Below, piece by piece: positions 11,870 to 20,634 of a DNA stretch of 64,000 nt. Source of the stretch: Closterium sp. NIES-65 (taxonomy: Eukaryota; Streptophyta; Zygnematophyceae; Desmidiales; Closteriaceae); NCBI GenBank assembly GCA_948144175.1, contig CANXME010002011.1:1-64000 (forward strand), written 5' to 3'. A program made the position numbers and the translations under genes. Under the pieces are notes generated by a model. It was not told where the DNA came from. It did no database searches and worked only from the letters and a program-made list of their open reading frames with translations. Position 1 is the stretch's first letter, and each line of letters begins with the position of its first letter.

Positions 11870-12425
11870 AGGGCGACGGGCCAGGACGTAGGGAGGGCAA
11901 CGGGCCAGAGCCTAGGGTAGGGCGACGGGCCAGGGCCTAGGGTAGGGCGACTGGCCAGGGCTTAGGGTAGGGCGACGGGCCAGGGCTTAGGGAGGGCGAC
12001 GGGCCAGGGCCTAGGGTAGGGCGACGGGCCAGGGCCTAGGGTAGGGCGACGGGCCAGGGCGTAGGGCAGGGCGACGCGACGGGGGAAAGGGCGGGAGCGA
12101 CGCGACGGGGCAGGGCGACGCGACGGCACAGGGCGACGCGACGGGGCAGGGCGGCGCGACGGGGCAGGGCGACGGGACGGGGCAGGGCGACGCGACGGGG
12201 TAGGGTGACGCGACGGGACAGGGCGACGGGACGGGGGGGGAACAGGCGGGCACGACGCGACGGGGGGAACGGGCGCGACGCGACGGGGGGAAAGGGCGTG
12301 ACGCGACGGGGGGAAAGGGCGCGACGCGACGGGGGGGGGGGGGGGGGGGGGGAAAGGGCGCGAGGCGACGGGGAGAAAGGGCGCTAAGCGACGGGGGAAA
12401 GGGCGCTAGGCTCGGTACTAGGCGT
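11870..12425 (-). repeat. Minisatellites in the 5' leader of copia copy B
   Basis: Three successive short-period arrays fill the leader between primer site and gag. First is a 22-24-bp unit containing GGGCGACGGGCCAGGGC (about 11870-12070). Then come shorter units with GCGACGCGACGGGGCAGG (about 12070-12235), and then GGGAAAGGGCGCGACGCGACG units (about 12235-12420), with one unbroken G run of more than 20 near 12331. All are strongly G-rich on the plus strand, so the element RNA would be C-rich here. Confidence 0.9.
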
Positions 12426-12513
12426 GGTAACAACGGAACTGGTACGAACGAGAGGTAGGATCAGGCTCGGGAGGTACGAATGGAGAACGGAAGGAACGGG
12501 ATCCCACAGGATC

Positions 12514-12531
12514 CTAACCTAGCTGATACCA
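12514..12531 (-). promoter_or_regulatory. Primer-binding site, initiator Met tRNA type
   Basis: Directly inside the 5' LTR the minus strand reads TGGTATCAGCTAGGTT. The first nine bases equal the usual plant-element primer site TGGTATCAGAGCCAGG, complementary to the initiator methionine tRNA 3' end; the rest matches with small gaps. Confidence 0.82.
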
Positions 12532-12641
12532 TGTCAGAATGAGGAATGAATGTTCCATTGATGTTGGTTGGGGTACATATAACAAACCCTAACTTCTGTA
12601 CCCCCTAAGACAAACCTCACTACAGGCTACAACATTTGACA
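12532..12641 (-). repeat. 5' LTR of copia copy B
   Basis: This is the upstream copy of the 110-bp LTR, identical to 5372-5481 and followed on the plus strand by the target duplication TCTAA at 12642-12646. It would carry the element promoter, though at this length little regulatory sequence can fit. Confidence 0.97.
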
Positions 12642-12765
12642 TCTAATGCCATCTCCAATACCGTACACAGAAAACATCCTAGCCTAGTGGCTTCTCCAGA
12701 TTTCTTCAAGAATCAACAGCAAAGTAACCTGCACCATAGCCCCCGAAAGATAATGAGGAGCTTGA

Positions 12766-13388
12766 TCAATGATGACCCGATGCTGCATGATTGCCTCCAC
12801 TGGTCGGTTGGTCACCCTCCTTCAGCTGCCTCTGCTTCTCCTTGCTAATGGCGTTCATGCGCGTGAACTGGACAAGGGAAGGCCCACACAGGAACGCAGG
12901 GATGGAGGTGGGGTGGGGATAAAAAGGAAATGGGTGAGGGGGTTGGGGAGGGGTGGTAGAGGGAACATGCAGACTGGTGCGTAAGGTAACACGAAGCCGC
13001 ATGCACTGATTTTGATGGAGCTACAAAGGAAGTGTGCACTCTCAACAAGTGGTCCCAGCCATGCACAAGAAATGCGCAACCCTAAAATGTAAAGACATTT
13101 CTATTTACAAAAGGGGCCATAAAGTGAGCCTCTGCCGATCGTGCGCCATCGAAACTAGCCGTATTTCTGCATCACAGGTTTCAGAAGCTCTGATAAATTA
13201 GTCCTATGGAGGCGATCCAGCGTCTCAGAGGAACTCACCTCCTTGCGATGGTGTAAGCATTCGAAGTAGTCTTCTCGCAACGGCACGCACTCGCGCGGGT
13301 CCTGACATTGCGACATGCACTCGGAAAAGTCGAGCCACACCGGGTAGCACCGGCCCCGACCGCCGTGGATGCCGAAACCGGACGCCAT
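12766..13388 (-). CDS. NDUFS5: NADH:ubiquinone oxidoreductase subunit NDUFS5 (15 kDa), two exons
   Basis: A small accessory subunit of mitochondrial complex I, located on the intermembrane-space side. Exon 1 (13388-13239, 50 codons) has the family signature: [10 protein letters not shown], then [11 protein letters not shown] and a second cysteine pair (REC and YFECLHH), the twin-cysteine pattern of CHCH-like proteins that form disulfides. The donor GTGAGT follows HHRKE. The intron is 371 bp. The acceptor CAG at 12868-12870 leads into exon 2 (12867-12766) coding [14 protein letters not shown] and a glycine/histidine-rich tail. Phases match and the product is 83 residues, as in land plants. Reading through the donor would give an unrelated tail. 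The gene sits between a copia LTR and a gypsy element. Confidence 0.92.
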
Positions 13389-14226
13389 AGTTGTGCGCGA
13401 AGCGGATGAGGAGCTAAAGATCGGGGGGAAGGGTAGATGCGGGGGCGCGGAGCGCAGTAATGGCGGTGAGGCGACGCGGAGTGGAGGAACGACCGGCGGG
13501 TGTGGGATGATCCTGTTCTGGTGCGGCGATGAGAGGAGATTATCTCAGGTTAGGGCGTTCCTCCGTCAAGTTGCGCGAGTAACCCCTATCGTCACAGGTG
13601 GGCGAATCTGCGTGCGAAGAAGCTGGTTTGGAAGGATCGCAGAGCCTCAGTAGCTCTGTTTTCGTTCTGCTTCTAACCTTTAGTAAATAAGCCCATTCTT
13701 GTTTGTTTTTGACTGTATAACGAGAGATTCTTTAGAGGGTTTACACTGTGCTTGCTTTTGCGTGTCTCGAAAAGCTTCATTCGTTCGGGCCAAGTCGAGG
13801 CTGGATGGAGGCTTGGAGTTCACGTAGCCTGCAAGGCTCGATATATTTGACATGCCAGTGGATCAGGTTCGCAGGAGGAGCAAAAGTCTCATCATGTGAT
13901 CTGATGTGAACGCGTCTTCCAGTGGCGCCTAGCCACATCAGTTTTGCGCAAGCTAACACCAGAAGAGATGTGGCTGTGATGCGTTATCCTCCAACGATCT
14001 TGGCTCGCTGTTACCCAAACCAGCTTTACACGCCAATCACAGTGCTTCGATATTTCGACAGAGCATGATCTGGAAATTCAAAAATTGCTCTGTCAGACAA
14101 AACGGAAGATGCTTGCTATTATTGTATCGCATACGTGCATGTAACGCTTTGCGTTTGTAAGTGTTTGTACACTAAAGAGAATTGCGCATTCTGTTTGTAC
14201 ATACGTGGACAGTCGGTTTCGTTTCG
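13389..14226. other. Upstream region of NDUFS5, no gene seen
   Basis: The first few hundred bases above the NDUFS5 start are GC-rich and should contain its promoter and 5' UTR. The rest is of ordinary composition up to the gypsy target site CTGAG. No open frame, RNA gene or clear repeat was recognised. Confidence 0.5.
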
Positions 14227-14231
14227 CTGAG

Positions 14232-14558
14232 TGTTACGGGTGCAATGAATCGAAGTAGCGAGAATTGCACTAGGGTGTCAAACGAGTACAAAATGTGAGC
14301 GAAGGCATGAGCGAACATTTATACGCGAAACATGCAAAACGGTAACGCGGAGCGTGCGAGCTTGCTAGTGCTACGCTGGAGCGAGGCTCGGGCTAGTCCC
14401 GAAGCGTAGGCCGATACGGCCATGCCAGCAGTGCGAGGTTTGGCAAAATAGTGCGCGCGAAGTCGGCGAAGTTCCGTTAGCAGTAACGGGCGAACAATCG
14501 GCTGTTGCTGTACGCGATGTAGTCGGCCCCGTAAGGAATGCCGAGAAAATTCCTTACA
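14232..14558 (-). repeat. 3' LTR of the gypsy element (327 bp)
   Basis: It aligns gap-free with 19421-19747 except for two substitutions (AACATT against AATATT, GCGGAGC against GCGGTGC). On the minus strand it is preceded by AAGGGGGGGGGTAG, the polypurine tract. Outside it is the target duplication CTGAG. Confidence 0.97.
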
Positions 14559-14588
14559 CTACCCCCCCCCCTTAAGAAGCCCCCTCCG

Positions 14589-17500
14589 CTACGCGAGTGC
14601 GTGTATATCGCGGAATCCCCGGCTCCTCAGGTACACTTGCAGGGCAGGGTGATTTTCGATGTTACTCAGGGGCACCCAGCTATCTTCAGTTGGCGTGCGG
14701 TCTTTCCAGCGAACGAGGAATTCAATCCTCCTGATTCCCGTGGGGTGGCGGATCCGATGGCTCAGAATTTTTTCGGGCTCGATGATCGGCTCTGATGCAG
14801 GGCGAGTCATTGATTGTGGCCGGTGACGCGGCAGTTGACTTGTGGTCGGGATGTATGGGCGAAGTAGGCTGACGTGGAACGAAGGGCTGATGTACCAGTC
14901 GGTTGGCAACAGTAGGTGCGCGGTGACGGGTGTGATCATGTGACTGATTTGGAATGGTCCACAGTAGCGCGGTCGTAATTTTGGTACGTCGGGCAGTCGC
15001 AGATTTTGCGTATCAAGCAGCACGTAATCCCCAGATTGGTACGTGACAGGACGGCGGTGGCGATCAGCGTTGCGCTTAGCGATGACGTTGGCCTTTTTTA
15101 TTGCTTCGGCGGCTCTGGCGCGGGCAGCTTGCAGGATTTCGGCGAATTGTTGTGCGCGTGGCGTTGGGTTGTCCGGACTCGGCGTCATGGGCACTGTGGG
15201 GTTCTGCCCATAGTTCAGGTAGAACGGGGACTGCTGCGTCGTGGCTGATGTGGCGTTGTTGTACGCGAACTCGATCAGCGGCAGCTGCAGCTCCCAGGTC
15301 GTGGGGTCGTCGCACGTGGCACGAATCAACTGCTCCATCGTCTGATTCGTCCGCTCCGTTTCGCCGTCGGTCTCGGGGTGGTACGACGAACTGAACTGTA
15401 GCCTGGTCCCGAACTGCTCCCAGAGGTTCTTCCAGAAGTTGCTGGTAAACTTCGTGTCCCTGTCGCTGATAATTGCTGCTGGTATCCCGTGCAAGCGAAC
15501 AACGGCTGCGATGAACAGGCGAGCGGTCTCTTCGGCTGAGATCGACTTTTTGCACGTAGCGAAGTGTGCCATCTTCGTCAGCCTATCCACGACGACCATC
15601 ACCGCGTCGTTACCCCCAGGGTTCGAAGGTAACCCTGTGACGAAGTCCATGGTTACTTGCTGCCAGGCGCGTTCGGGCGGTGGTATCGGCTGCAATTGAC
15701 CCGCCTTCCGCTTCCTTGAACTCTTTATCACCTGACACGTCGGGCACGAGCCCACGTGCTGCTGTACGTCGGTCAACAGCTCCGGCCAGTAATAGTACCG
15801 CTGCAGTTGCTGTCGTGTTTTTTCTACCCCGAAATGTCCCGAGGTAATCCCGTCGTGTGCCTCCTGCAGCAGCAGCTCCCTCAGTAGTGAGTACGCGGGT
15901 ACCCAAATGCGGTTGGTGCCTGTTTTTACGTAATAGACTCCTTTTGCTTCTACCAGTTGCTGTGAATTTCCGGTCGTCAAGAATGGGTCGGTGCGGTATC
16001 CGTGGGTGAATAGGCCAGTTAAAAGCGGGTTGGTCTGGGCGAGTAGGATGGCGTGGAGTTGGGCGGTGGGGCGGGTGAGAGCGTCGGCGATGTTGGATGC
16101 GCCTTTCTTGTACGTAACGGTGTAGTGAAAATTGGACTCGAGATAGTCCAACCAGCGAATCTGTCGTGGGTTGAGATTCGGTTGGGCGCGAAGGCACTGT
16201 AGCGAGCGGTGGTCTGTCCGTACTGTCACGTCGGCGCCAGTCAGGTAACATCGCCAAACTTTGAACGCGTGCACGATCGCCAGCATCTCGCGGTCGTGTA
16301 TCGGGTAGTTACGTTCGGGCGGGTGTAGTTTGCGGGACTCGTACGCGATTGGCTGGAGGCCGTTCCCGAAGTCCTGCAACAGAACTGCTCCCACAGCGAT
16401 GTCACTTGCGTCGGTGACGAGCTCAAACGGACGGTGGGGATCTGCAATGTGAAGGACGGGCGGGGAGCACAAAATATTTTTGAGGGCCGAGAAGGCAGCT
16501 TGCTTTTTCTCCCCCCACGTGTACTCAACCCCCTTCCTCAGCAGGTCGGTCAACGGGGCAGTCAGCTTCGCCATGTCGGGGACGAACCGACGCACGTAGT
16601 TGACGAACCCCAGAAAACTCTGCAACTCGGTCAGGTTGGTCGGCGCGTGCCACGCCTGAATCGTCGCAATTTTCTTCGGGTCGATTTCCACTCCCGCAGC
16701 TGAAATAACATGTCCCAAAAACTCCAGGCGGTCCTGTAAAAACTCACACTTAGATGCTTTGGTCAGTAGGCGGTTCTCACTTAGGATTTTAAAAACTGCC
16801 TCGATGTCGTGTAAGTGCTGTGCTCTGTCGGGGCTGTAAATCAGTATGTCGTCCAGATAAACGATGACGCACTTATCGAAAAGCGGGCAGAATGCTTTGT
16901 TCATGGTCATTTGGAAGGTGGCGGGGGCGTTGGTCAATCCGAATGGCATGACGGTGTATTCGAAAGATCCGTAGCGTGTTCGGAATGCGGTTTTAGGGCA
17001 GTCGGGTGGATTAACGCGGATTTGGTGGTAGCCTCCCCGGAGGTCAATTTTCGAGAAAACCCGGGCTGTGCGCAGTTGGTCGATCGGTTCGTCGGCTCGT
17101 GGGATGGGGTAACGGGATTTGATGGTAACCCTGTTCAGTGCCCTGTAGTCGATACACATGCGAAATCCCCCGTCCTTTTTCGGTGTGAACAGTATGGGTG
17201 CGGCGAAGGGCGACGAACTAGGGCGAATGAATTCCTTTTCGAGCAGGTAATCGAGCTGCTTCCTCAGTTCGTCTAGTTCGGGTTGGGTCAGTCTGAACTG
17301 TCGCTGTACTGTTGGCTGTGCCCCCGGTTCCAGTTCTATCCTGTGATCGTGCGGTCGCTGAGGTGGCAGTCCCGTCGGCAGGTCGTCCGGGAAAATGTCA
17401 CTGTACTGTTTTAACAGTACCGCCAGGTCACTCGGTACGTCGGTCAGCAGTTTCTGTAAATCGCCCCCCTTGTCTGCTGCCTCGGCTTCCCGAATGTCAA

Positions 17501-18017
17501 CCGCGTACACGTCGGCTCCGGACGCAACAGCGCGTTTCATCGTGATCGCGTTGACACGCACCGACGAAGACTCAGGCGAGCCCCAGCGAGGTAAGGCGAT
17601 GTTGTTACCGTTTACTCGCACGGTGCAGTCACCTGTCGTCCAGTCAATTCGCGGATTGTGTCGTCGCAGCCAATCACGCCCGAGTAAAATGTCGGTTCCG
17701 TCGAGGGTCGTTGCGAGCATTTCCTGACTAAACGTGAAGTTACCCCCGCATCGAATCCGAACTCGGTCTACGCGTTCCCGTATTGCCAGCGGCGTGCCGT
17801 CTACCAGTCGTGCGTCGATCTCAGGTAAGCATCGGTCCAGTGGCAGTCGCAGTTTTCGTGCTGTAGCAGTGTTAATGATGCTGTGGCTGGCTCCCCCATC
17901 TACGAAGATTTTAACTAAGTCCGTCCCAATTTTCCCACTGAGCAGTATAGGGCTATCTACCGTGGTACCCTCCTTATTCGGCCGGGTGTGGTCGATTGCG
18001 TGAACCGGCACAATCAC
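14589..18017 (-). CDS. gypsy Pol polyprotein: protease-RT-RNase H-integrase-chromodomain
   Basis: A single open frame of over 1140 codons. In order: aspartic protease (IFVDGGASHSII, D near residue 40), reverse transcriptase with YLDDILIYS near 387, RNase H, the zinc-binding HHCC segment, a DD35E integrase (MDFVTG near 790, SDRDTKF near 849, ETERTN near 887) and a C-terminal chromodomain (about 1080-1132, FLVRWKDRTPTEDSW) that in this family guides insertion to modified chromatin. The first candidate start here is a GTG, not an ATG. The frame stays open upstream past the gag stop and lies -1 to gag, so translation is probably by ribosomal frameshifting from gag. Confidence 0.95.
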   Translation of the reverse strand: MIVPVHAIDHTRPNKEGTTVDSPILLSGKIGTDLVKIFVDGGASHSIINTATARKLRLPLDRCLPEIDARLVDGTPLAIRERVDRVRIRCGGNFTFSQEMLATTLDGTDILLGRDWLRRHNPRIDWTTGDCTVRVNGNNIALPRWGSPESSSVRVNAITMKRAVASGADVYAVDIREAEAADKGGDLQKLLTDVPSDLAVLLKQYSDIFPDDLPTGLPPQRPHDHRIELEPGAQPTVQRQFRLTQPELDELRKQLDYLLEKEFIRPSSSPFAAPILFTPKKDGGFRMCIDYRALNRVTIKSRYPIPRADEPIDQLRTARVFSKIDLRGGYHQIRVNPPDCPKTAFRTRYGSFEYTVMPFGLTNAPATFQMTMNKAFCPLFDKCVIVYLDDILIYSPDRAQHLHDIEAVFKILSENRLLTKASKCEFLQDRLEFLGHVISAAGVEIDPKKIATIQAWHAPTNLTELQSFLGFVNYVRRFVPDMAKLTAPLTDLLRKGVEYTWGEKKQAAFSALKNILCSPPVLHIADPHRPFELVTDASDIAVGAVLLQDFGNGLQPIAYESRKLHPPERNYPIHDREMLAIVHAFKVWRCYLTGADVTVRTDHRSLQCLRAQPNLNPRQIRWLDYLESNFHYTVTYKKGASNIADALTRPTAQLHAILLAQTNPLLTGLFTHGYRTDPFLTTGNSQQLVEAKGVYYVKTGTNRIWVPAYSLLRELLLQEAHDGITSGHFGVEKTRQQLQRYYYWPELLTDVQQHVGSCPTCQVIKSSRKRKAGQLQPIPPPERAWQQVTMDFVTGLPSNPGGNDAVMVVVDRLTKMAHFATCKKSISAEETARLFIAAVVRLHGIPAAIISDRDTKFTSNFWKNLWEQFGTRLQFSSSYHPETDGETERTNQTMEQLIRATCDDPTTWELQLPLIEFAYNNATSATTQQSPFYLNYGQNPTVPMTPSPDNPTPRAQQFAEILQAARARAAEAIKKANVIAKRNADRHRRPVTYQSGDYVLLDTQNLRLPDVPKLRPRYCGPFQISHMITPVTAHLLLPTDWYISPSFHVSLLRPYIPTTSQLPRHRPQSMTRPASEPIIEPEKILSHRIRHPTGIRRIEFLVRWKDRTPTEDSWVPLSNIENHPALQVYLRSRGFRDIHALA

Positions 18018-18056
18018 TCGGTGAGGGTCGGTTGGGTCGGGCGAGCGGCGTGACCT

Positions 18057-18098
18057 GTCAGTAGAGGGCCCGTCTGCTACTGACTTCCAGCGTTTCCC
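18057..18098 (-). promoter_or_regulatory. Candidate -1 ribosomal frameshift signal between gag and pol
   Basis: On the minus strand, gag reads CAG GGA AAC five codons before its stop, giving the slippery heptamer G GGA AAC (18098-18092), which fits X XXY YYZ. A 7-base spacer (18091-18085) follows, then a perfect 8-bp hairpin GTCAGTAG/CTACTGAC (18084-18077 with 18064-18057) and a 12-base loop. The gag stop TAG is inside the stem. Slipping back one base enters the pol frame, which is open from there to its end. The loop has CGGGC and GCCCG occurs just downstream, so a pseudoknot is possible. Confidence 0.8.
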
Positions 18099-19237
18099 TG
18101 CTGCTTGGTCTGTGTCTGCTGCTCAGCTTCCCCCTTTCCCTTAGCGTTTTCCGGGCATTCGCTCTTGCGATGTCCCGGCCGATTGCACGCAAAGCAGCGC
18201 CCTTTGAACGGTGCGGCAGCGGCATTTGCGGCGACGGCGCGTATCGTGGCGTTTTCGTTCGTCCCACGAGGCCGATGTCCCCAGTTGTTGTTTCCGTAGG
18301 ACCCCGGTCTCGGTCGGCGAAAGAAGTCGAGCTTCTCCGCCATAGCGAGAATTTCCTGAAACTTAGTGACGCTGCGAAGCTGGATTTCCTGAGCGATGTC
18401 CTGCTTCAGGCCGCCGATGTAGCGGTCGATGCGTTCGCTCTCATGCATGTAGCCCACCTGCTCGCATAGCGCCAGGAATCCGCTTGTGTAATCCTGGACG
18501 GAACCGAGTTGGCGCCAAGTGCGGATCTTCTGTCGCGCCGAGATCGAGGCCGCGATTGGCTCAAACCGAGCGCGCAGACCTGCGCACCACGCGTCCCACG
18601 TGCGATACTGGGGCACCTCCACGAAATACGACGGCGCCCAGGGTCCGGTTTGTCCTTCCCGTGTCGGTAGTGTCGCGTAGTCGGTCGGCTTCGTGACGAT
18701 GACGCGCCACCAGTCCATGGCGGGTCCTCGCAGCAACGACACGGCGTATCGAATCTTCGCCGAGTCCTCCGAGACGTAGTTGGCGTCGAAGAAGACATTC
18801 ATTGTGAACAACCACGCCTGGACGGTAGGACCACCCCGTTGACTCGGGTCAAAGCATGGCGGGCGCTGCGGCTTCAGTGGCATCGGTGACGGCAGTCCCG
18901 AATCGTGGGTTGGTGCCGAAATCGTGACGCGAGGCTGACTTGGGGCCGCAGGCGTCGCTCTGGGGTGTGTCGTGCCGTGGTCGTCGTCTCCGTCGGGGCG
19001 GACGACGCCATCACTGGCCGCGCTCGCGGGTTGCCCCACACTCCCGTGTTGTGATGTTGAGGGTGCGGGTTGAATCGGAGTGCCAGGTGCTTGAGATTGT
19101 GCTCTCATGAGGTCATTTTGCAGTGATGAGCGTTCTGCCGTCAATGCCGCGATTTCCTCGGAGCTTTCGTGCAGTTGTCGCAGCAGATCGTTCAAACGCT
19201 CCTGCGTGAGGGTGGTGACGTCGATATTTTCAGCCAT
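18077..19237 (-). CDS. gypsy Gag protein with CCHC zinc knuckle
   Basis: A 386-residue structural protein that would form the virus-like particle. It starts MAENIDVTTLTQERLNDLL with a short coiled-coil-like helix. A Pro/Ser-rich linker (about 50-125) follows, then the retrotransposon gag domain (about 130-290, with WLFTMNVFF and WDAWCAGLRARFEP). The C-terminal zinc knuckle is CFACNRPGHRKSEC (C-X2-C-X4-H-X4-C) for RNA binding. A short Gln/Lys-rich tail ends at a TAG that lies within the proposed frameshift hairpin. The ATG is the first in-frame one, about 180 bases inside the 5' LTR. The frame is intact. Confidence 0.93.
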   Translation of the reverse strand: MAENIDVTTLTQERLNDLLRQLHESSEEIAALTAERSSLQNDLMRAQSQAPGTPIQPAPSTSQHGSVGQPASAASDGVVRPDGDDDHGTTHPRATPAAPSQPRVTISAPTHDSGLPSPMPLKPQRPPCFDPSQRGGPTVQAWLFTMNVFFDANYVSEDSAKIRYAVSLLRGPAMDWWRVIVTKPTDYATLPTREGQTGPWAPSYFVEVPQYRTWDAWCAGLRARFEPIAASISARQKIRTWRQLGSVQDYTSGFLALCEQVGYMHESERIDRYIGGLKQDIAQEIQLRSVTKFQEILAMAEKLDFFRRPRPGSYGNNNWGHRPRGTNENATIRAVAANAAAAPFKGRCFACNRPGHRKSECPENAKGKGEAEQQTQTKQQGNAGSQ

Positions 19238-19402
19238 GACGAAGGGCGTCGGCTCGTCTTAGTCTAGGCGCAGTCGTGGCTGCACGCGTTTACGAGAGAA
19301 CGCGAGGACAGCGGCTCCTAGGGGCTAAGGTGCGTGAGTCCCTTCGAGTGAAAAATCAAAAGTTGATTTCCTGGTGTGCGGAGATGCGCGGTCCGAAAGA
19401 AA

Positions 19403-19418
19403 GGGGCTCTGATAACCA
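19403..19418 (-). promoter_or_regulatory. Primer-binding site of the gypsy element
   Basis: Two bases inside the 5' LTR the minus strand reads TGGTTATCAGAGCCCC. It resembles the initiator-Met-tRNA primer site TGGTATCAGAGCCAGG with one extra T. Confidence 0.8.
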
Positions 19419-19420
19419 AG

Positions 19421-19747
19421 TGTTACGGGTGCAATGAATCGAAGTAGCGAGAATTGCACTAGGGTGTCAAACGAGTACAAAATGTGAGCGAAGGCATGAG
19501 CGAATATTTATACGCGAAACATGCAAAACGGTAACGCGGTGCGTGCGAGCTTGCTAGTGCTACGCTGGAGCGAGGCTCGGGCTAGTCCCGAAGCGTAGGC
19601 CGATACGGCCATGCCAGCAGTGCGAGGTTTGGCAAAATAGTGCGCGCGAAGTCGGCGAAGTTCCGTTAGCAGTAACGGGCGAACAATCGGCTGTTGCTGT
19701 ACGCGATGTAGTCGGCCCCGTAAGGAATGCCGAGAAAATTCCTTACA
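19421..19747 (-). repeat. 5' LTR of the gypsy element (327 bp)
   Basis: Paired with 14232-14558, two substitutions apart. Its outer end abuts CTGAG at 19748-19752, the second copy of the target duplication. It should contain the element promoter. Confidence 0.97.
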
Positions 19748-19752
19748 CTGAG

Positions 19753-20634
19753 TCAAACCCTACTTGTACGGTGTACAGTCTGGTTGAAACGCGAAGCTAC
19801 CAGCCAGGAATTCCGGATGCACTGTTCATTACCATGCAGGCAAAAATATGACCATTTAGCCATAATGGTTACAACAGTGGCGAGGACACGATACCTTTGT
19901 TACAAAATGTACACGTGGCTTACCTCGGGTGCGATTGAGCTCCATGAGTGTTACCGCTAAGATAAATGCCCAAACTTCCGCCCAACCTCAAAGACCCTTT
20001 TCTTGTCAATCTCCAGCTTTTCTGGAAGTTCCGACTGTTGGGCCAATAGCAGCTGGATCACCACTCCCGCTTTCCCGTCTACTCCCCCTCAGTCTGTCAG
20101 CGTGGCAGCACTTTTTCCTCATCGCTCATCCCTGAAGTCAGTAACCAATTCTCAAGGGAAGGCAGACCGTCAGGAAAGTAAGTCAGAGGCAACTAATAAA
20201 TCCCATTGCCAGGCGAAACTACAACTACGGGGTGATCCCATTGTGGATCTCAGTTTGCACAAGGCTAGTCGATTCCCAAACAAGGGGGAAATTCTGTGGT
20301 ATTTCAACTTACTGATCATCTTGCAACGCCTGCTAACTTCTGATAACTATTTGTCAGCAGAGATTCTCACATTCTGAAACAGCGCATATTCCTCATTTTC
20401 ACTTCACCCTGAACTTGGAGAGAAGTCCGAAGGGGTAGAACTGAGTAGCGCACCAGCACCCTCCTTAAATTTGGGGATGCAATGGCGTCAGTAACAAGTG
20501 AGGCCTTTGCCAACCCACTGTCTTCTTTCAAGCGTATCTGATTTGTCCTGATTTGCTGTATTGAGGCACCACCATGATCAGCCATTCACATTCATTCCTT
20601 CCCCCCGTTCGTCACGGTTCACCTTTCAGGTTGC
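19753..20634. other. Spacer between gypsy element and the Nudix-like gene
   Basis: No gene or repeat was recognised. It may contain the promoter and 5' exons of the plus-strand gene that follows, whose start could not be fixed. Confidence 0.4.

Larger units (their letters stand above)
5367..12646 (-). mobile_element. Complete Ty1/copia-like LTR retrotransposon, copy B
   Basis: The element lies between two identical 110-bp LTRs (5372-5481 and 12532-12641) flanked by the 5-bp target duplication TCTAA (5367-5371 and 12642-12646). On the minus strand the order is 5' LTR, primer-binding site, repeat-rich leader, gag, protease, integrase, RT, RNase H, purine tract, 3' LTR. Integrase before RT is the copia order. 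The coding region is broken by several frameshifts and at least one stop codon even though the LTRs are identical. The 5' LTR lies about 120 bp past the stop codon of the NDUFS5 gene. Confidence 0.95.
14227..19752 (-). mobile_element. Full-length Ty3/gypsy chromovirus-type retrotransposon
   Basis: Two 327-bp LTRs with TG...CA ends are flanked by the target duplication CTGAG (14227-14231 and 19748-19752). On the minus strand the order is 5' LTR, primer site, gag with a zinc knuckle, pol (protease, RT, RNase H, integrase, chromodomain), purine tract, 3' LTR. The LTRs differ at only two visible positions, and gag and pol are both open throughout. It therefore looks young and possibly still active. 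The C-terminal chromodomain places it among chromoviruses. Confidence 0.97.

Noticed and set aside
18015-18017. GTG as the start codon of gypsy pol
   Set aside because: GTG initiation is not expected for a eukaryotic element, and the frame is open upstream into gag with a frameshift signal, so the GTG is probably internal.
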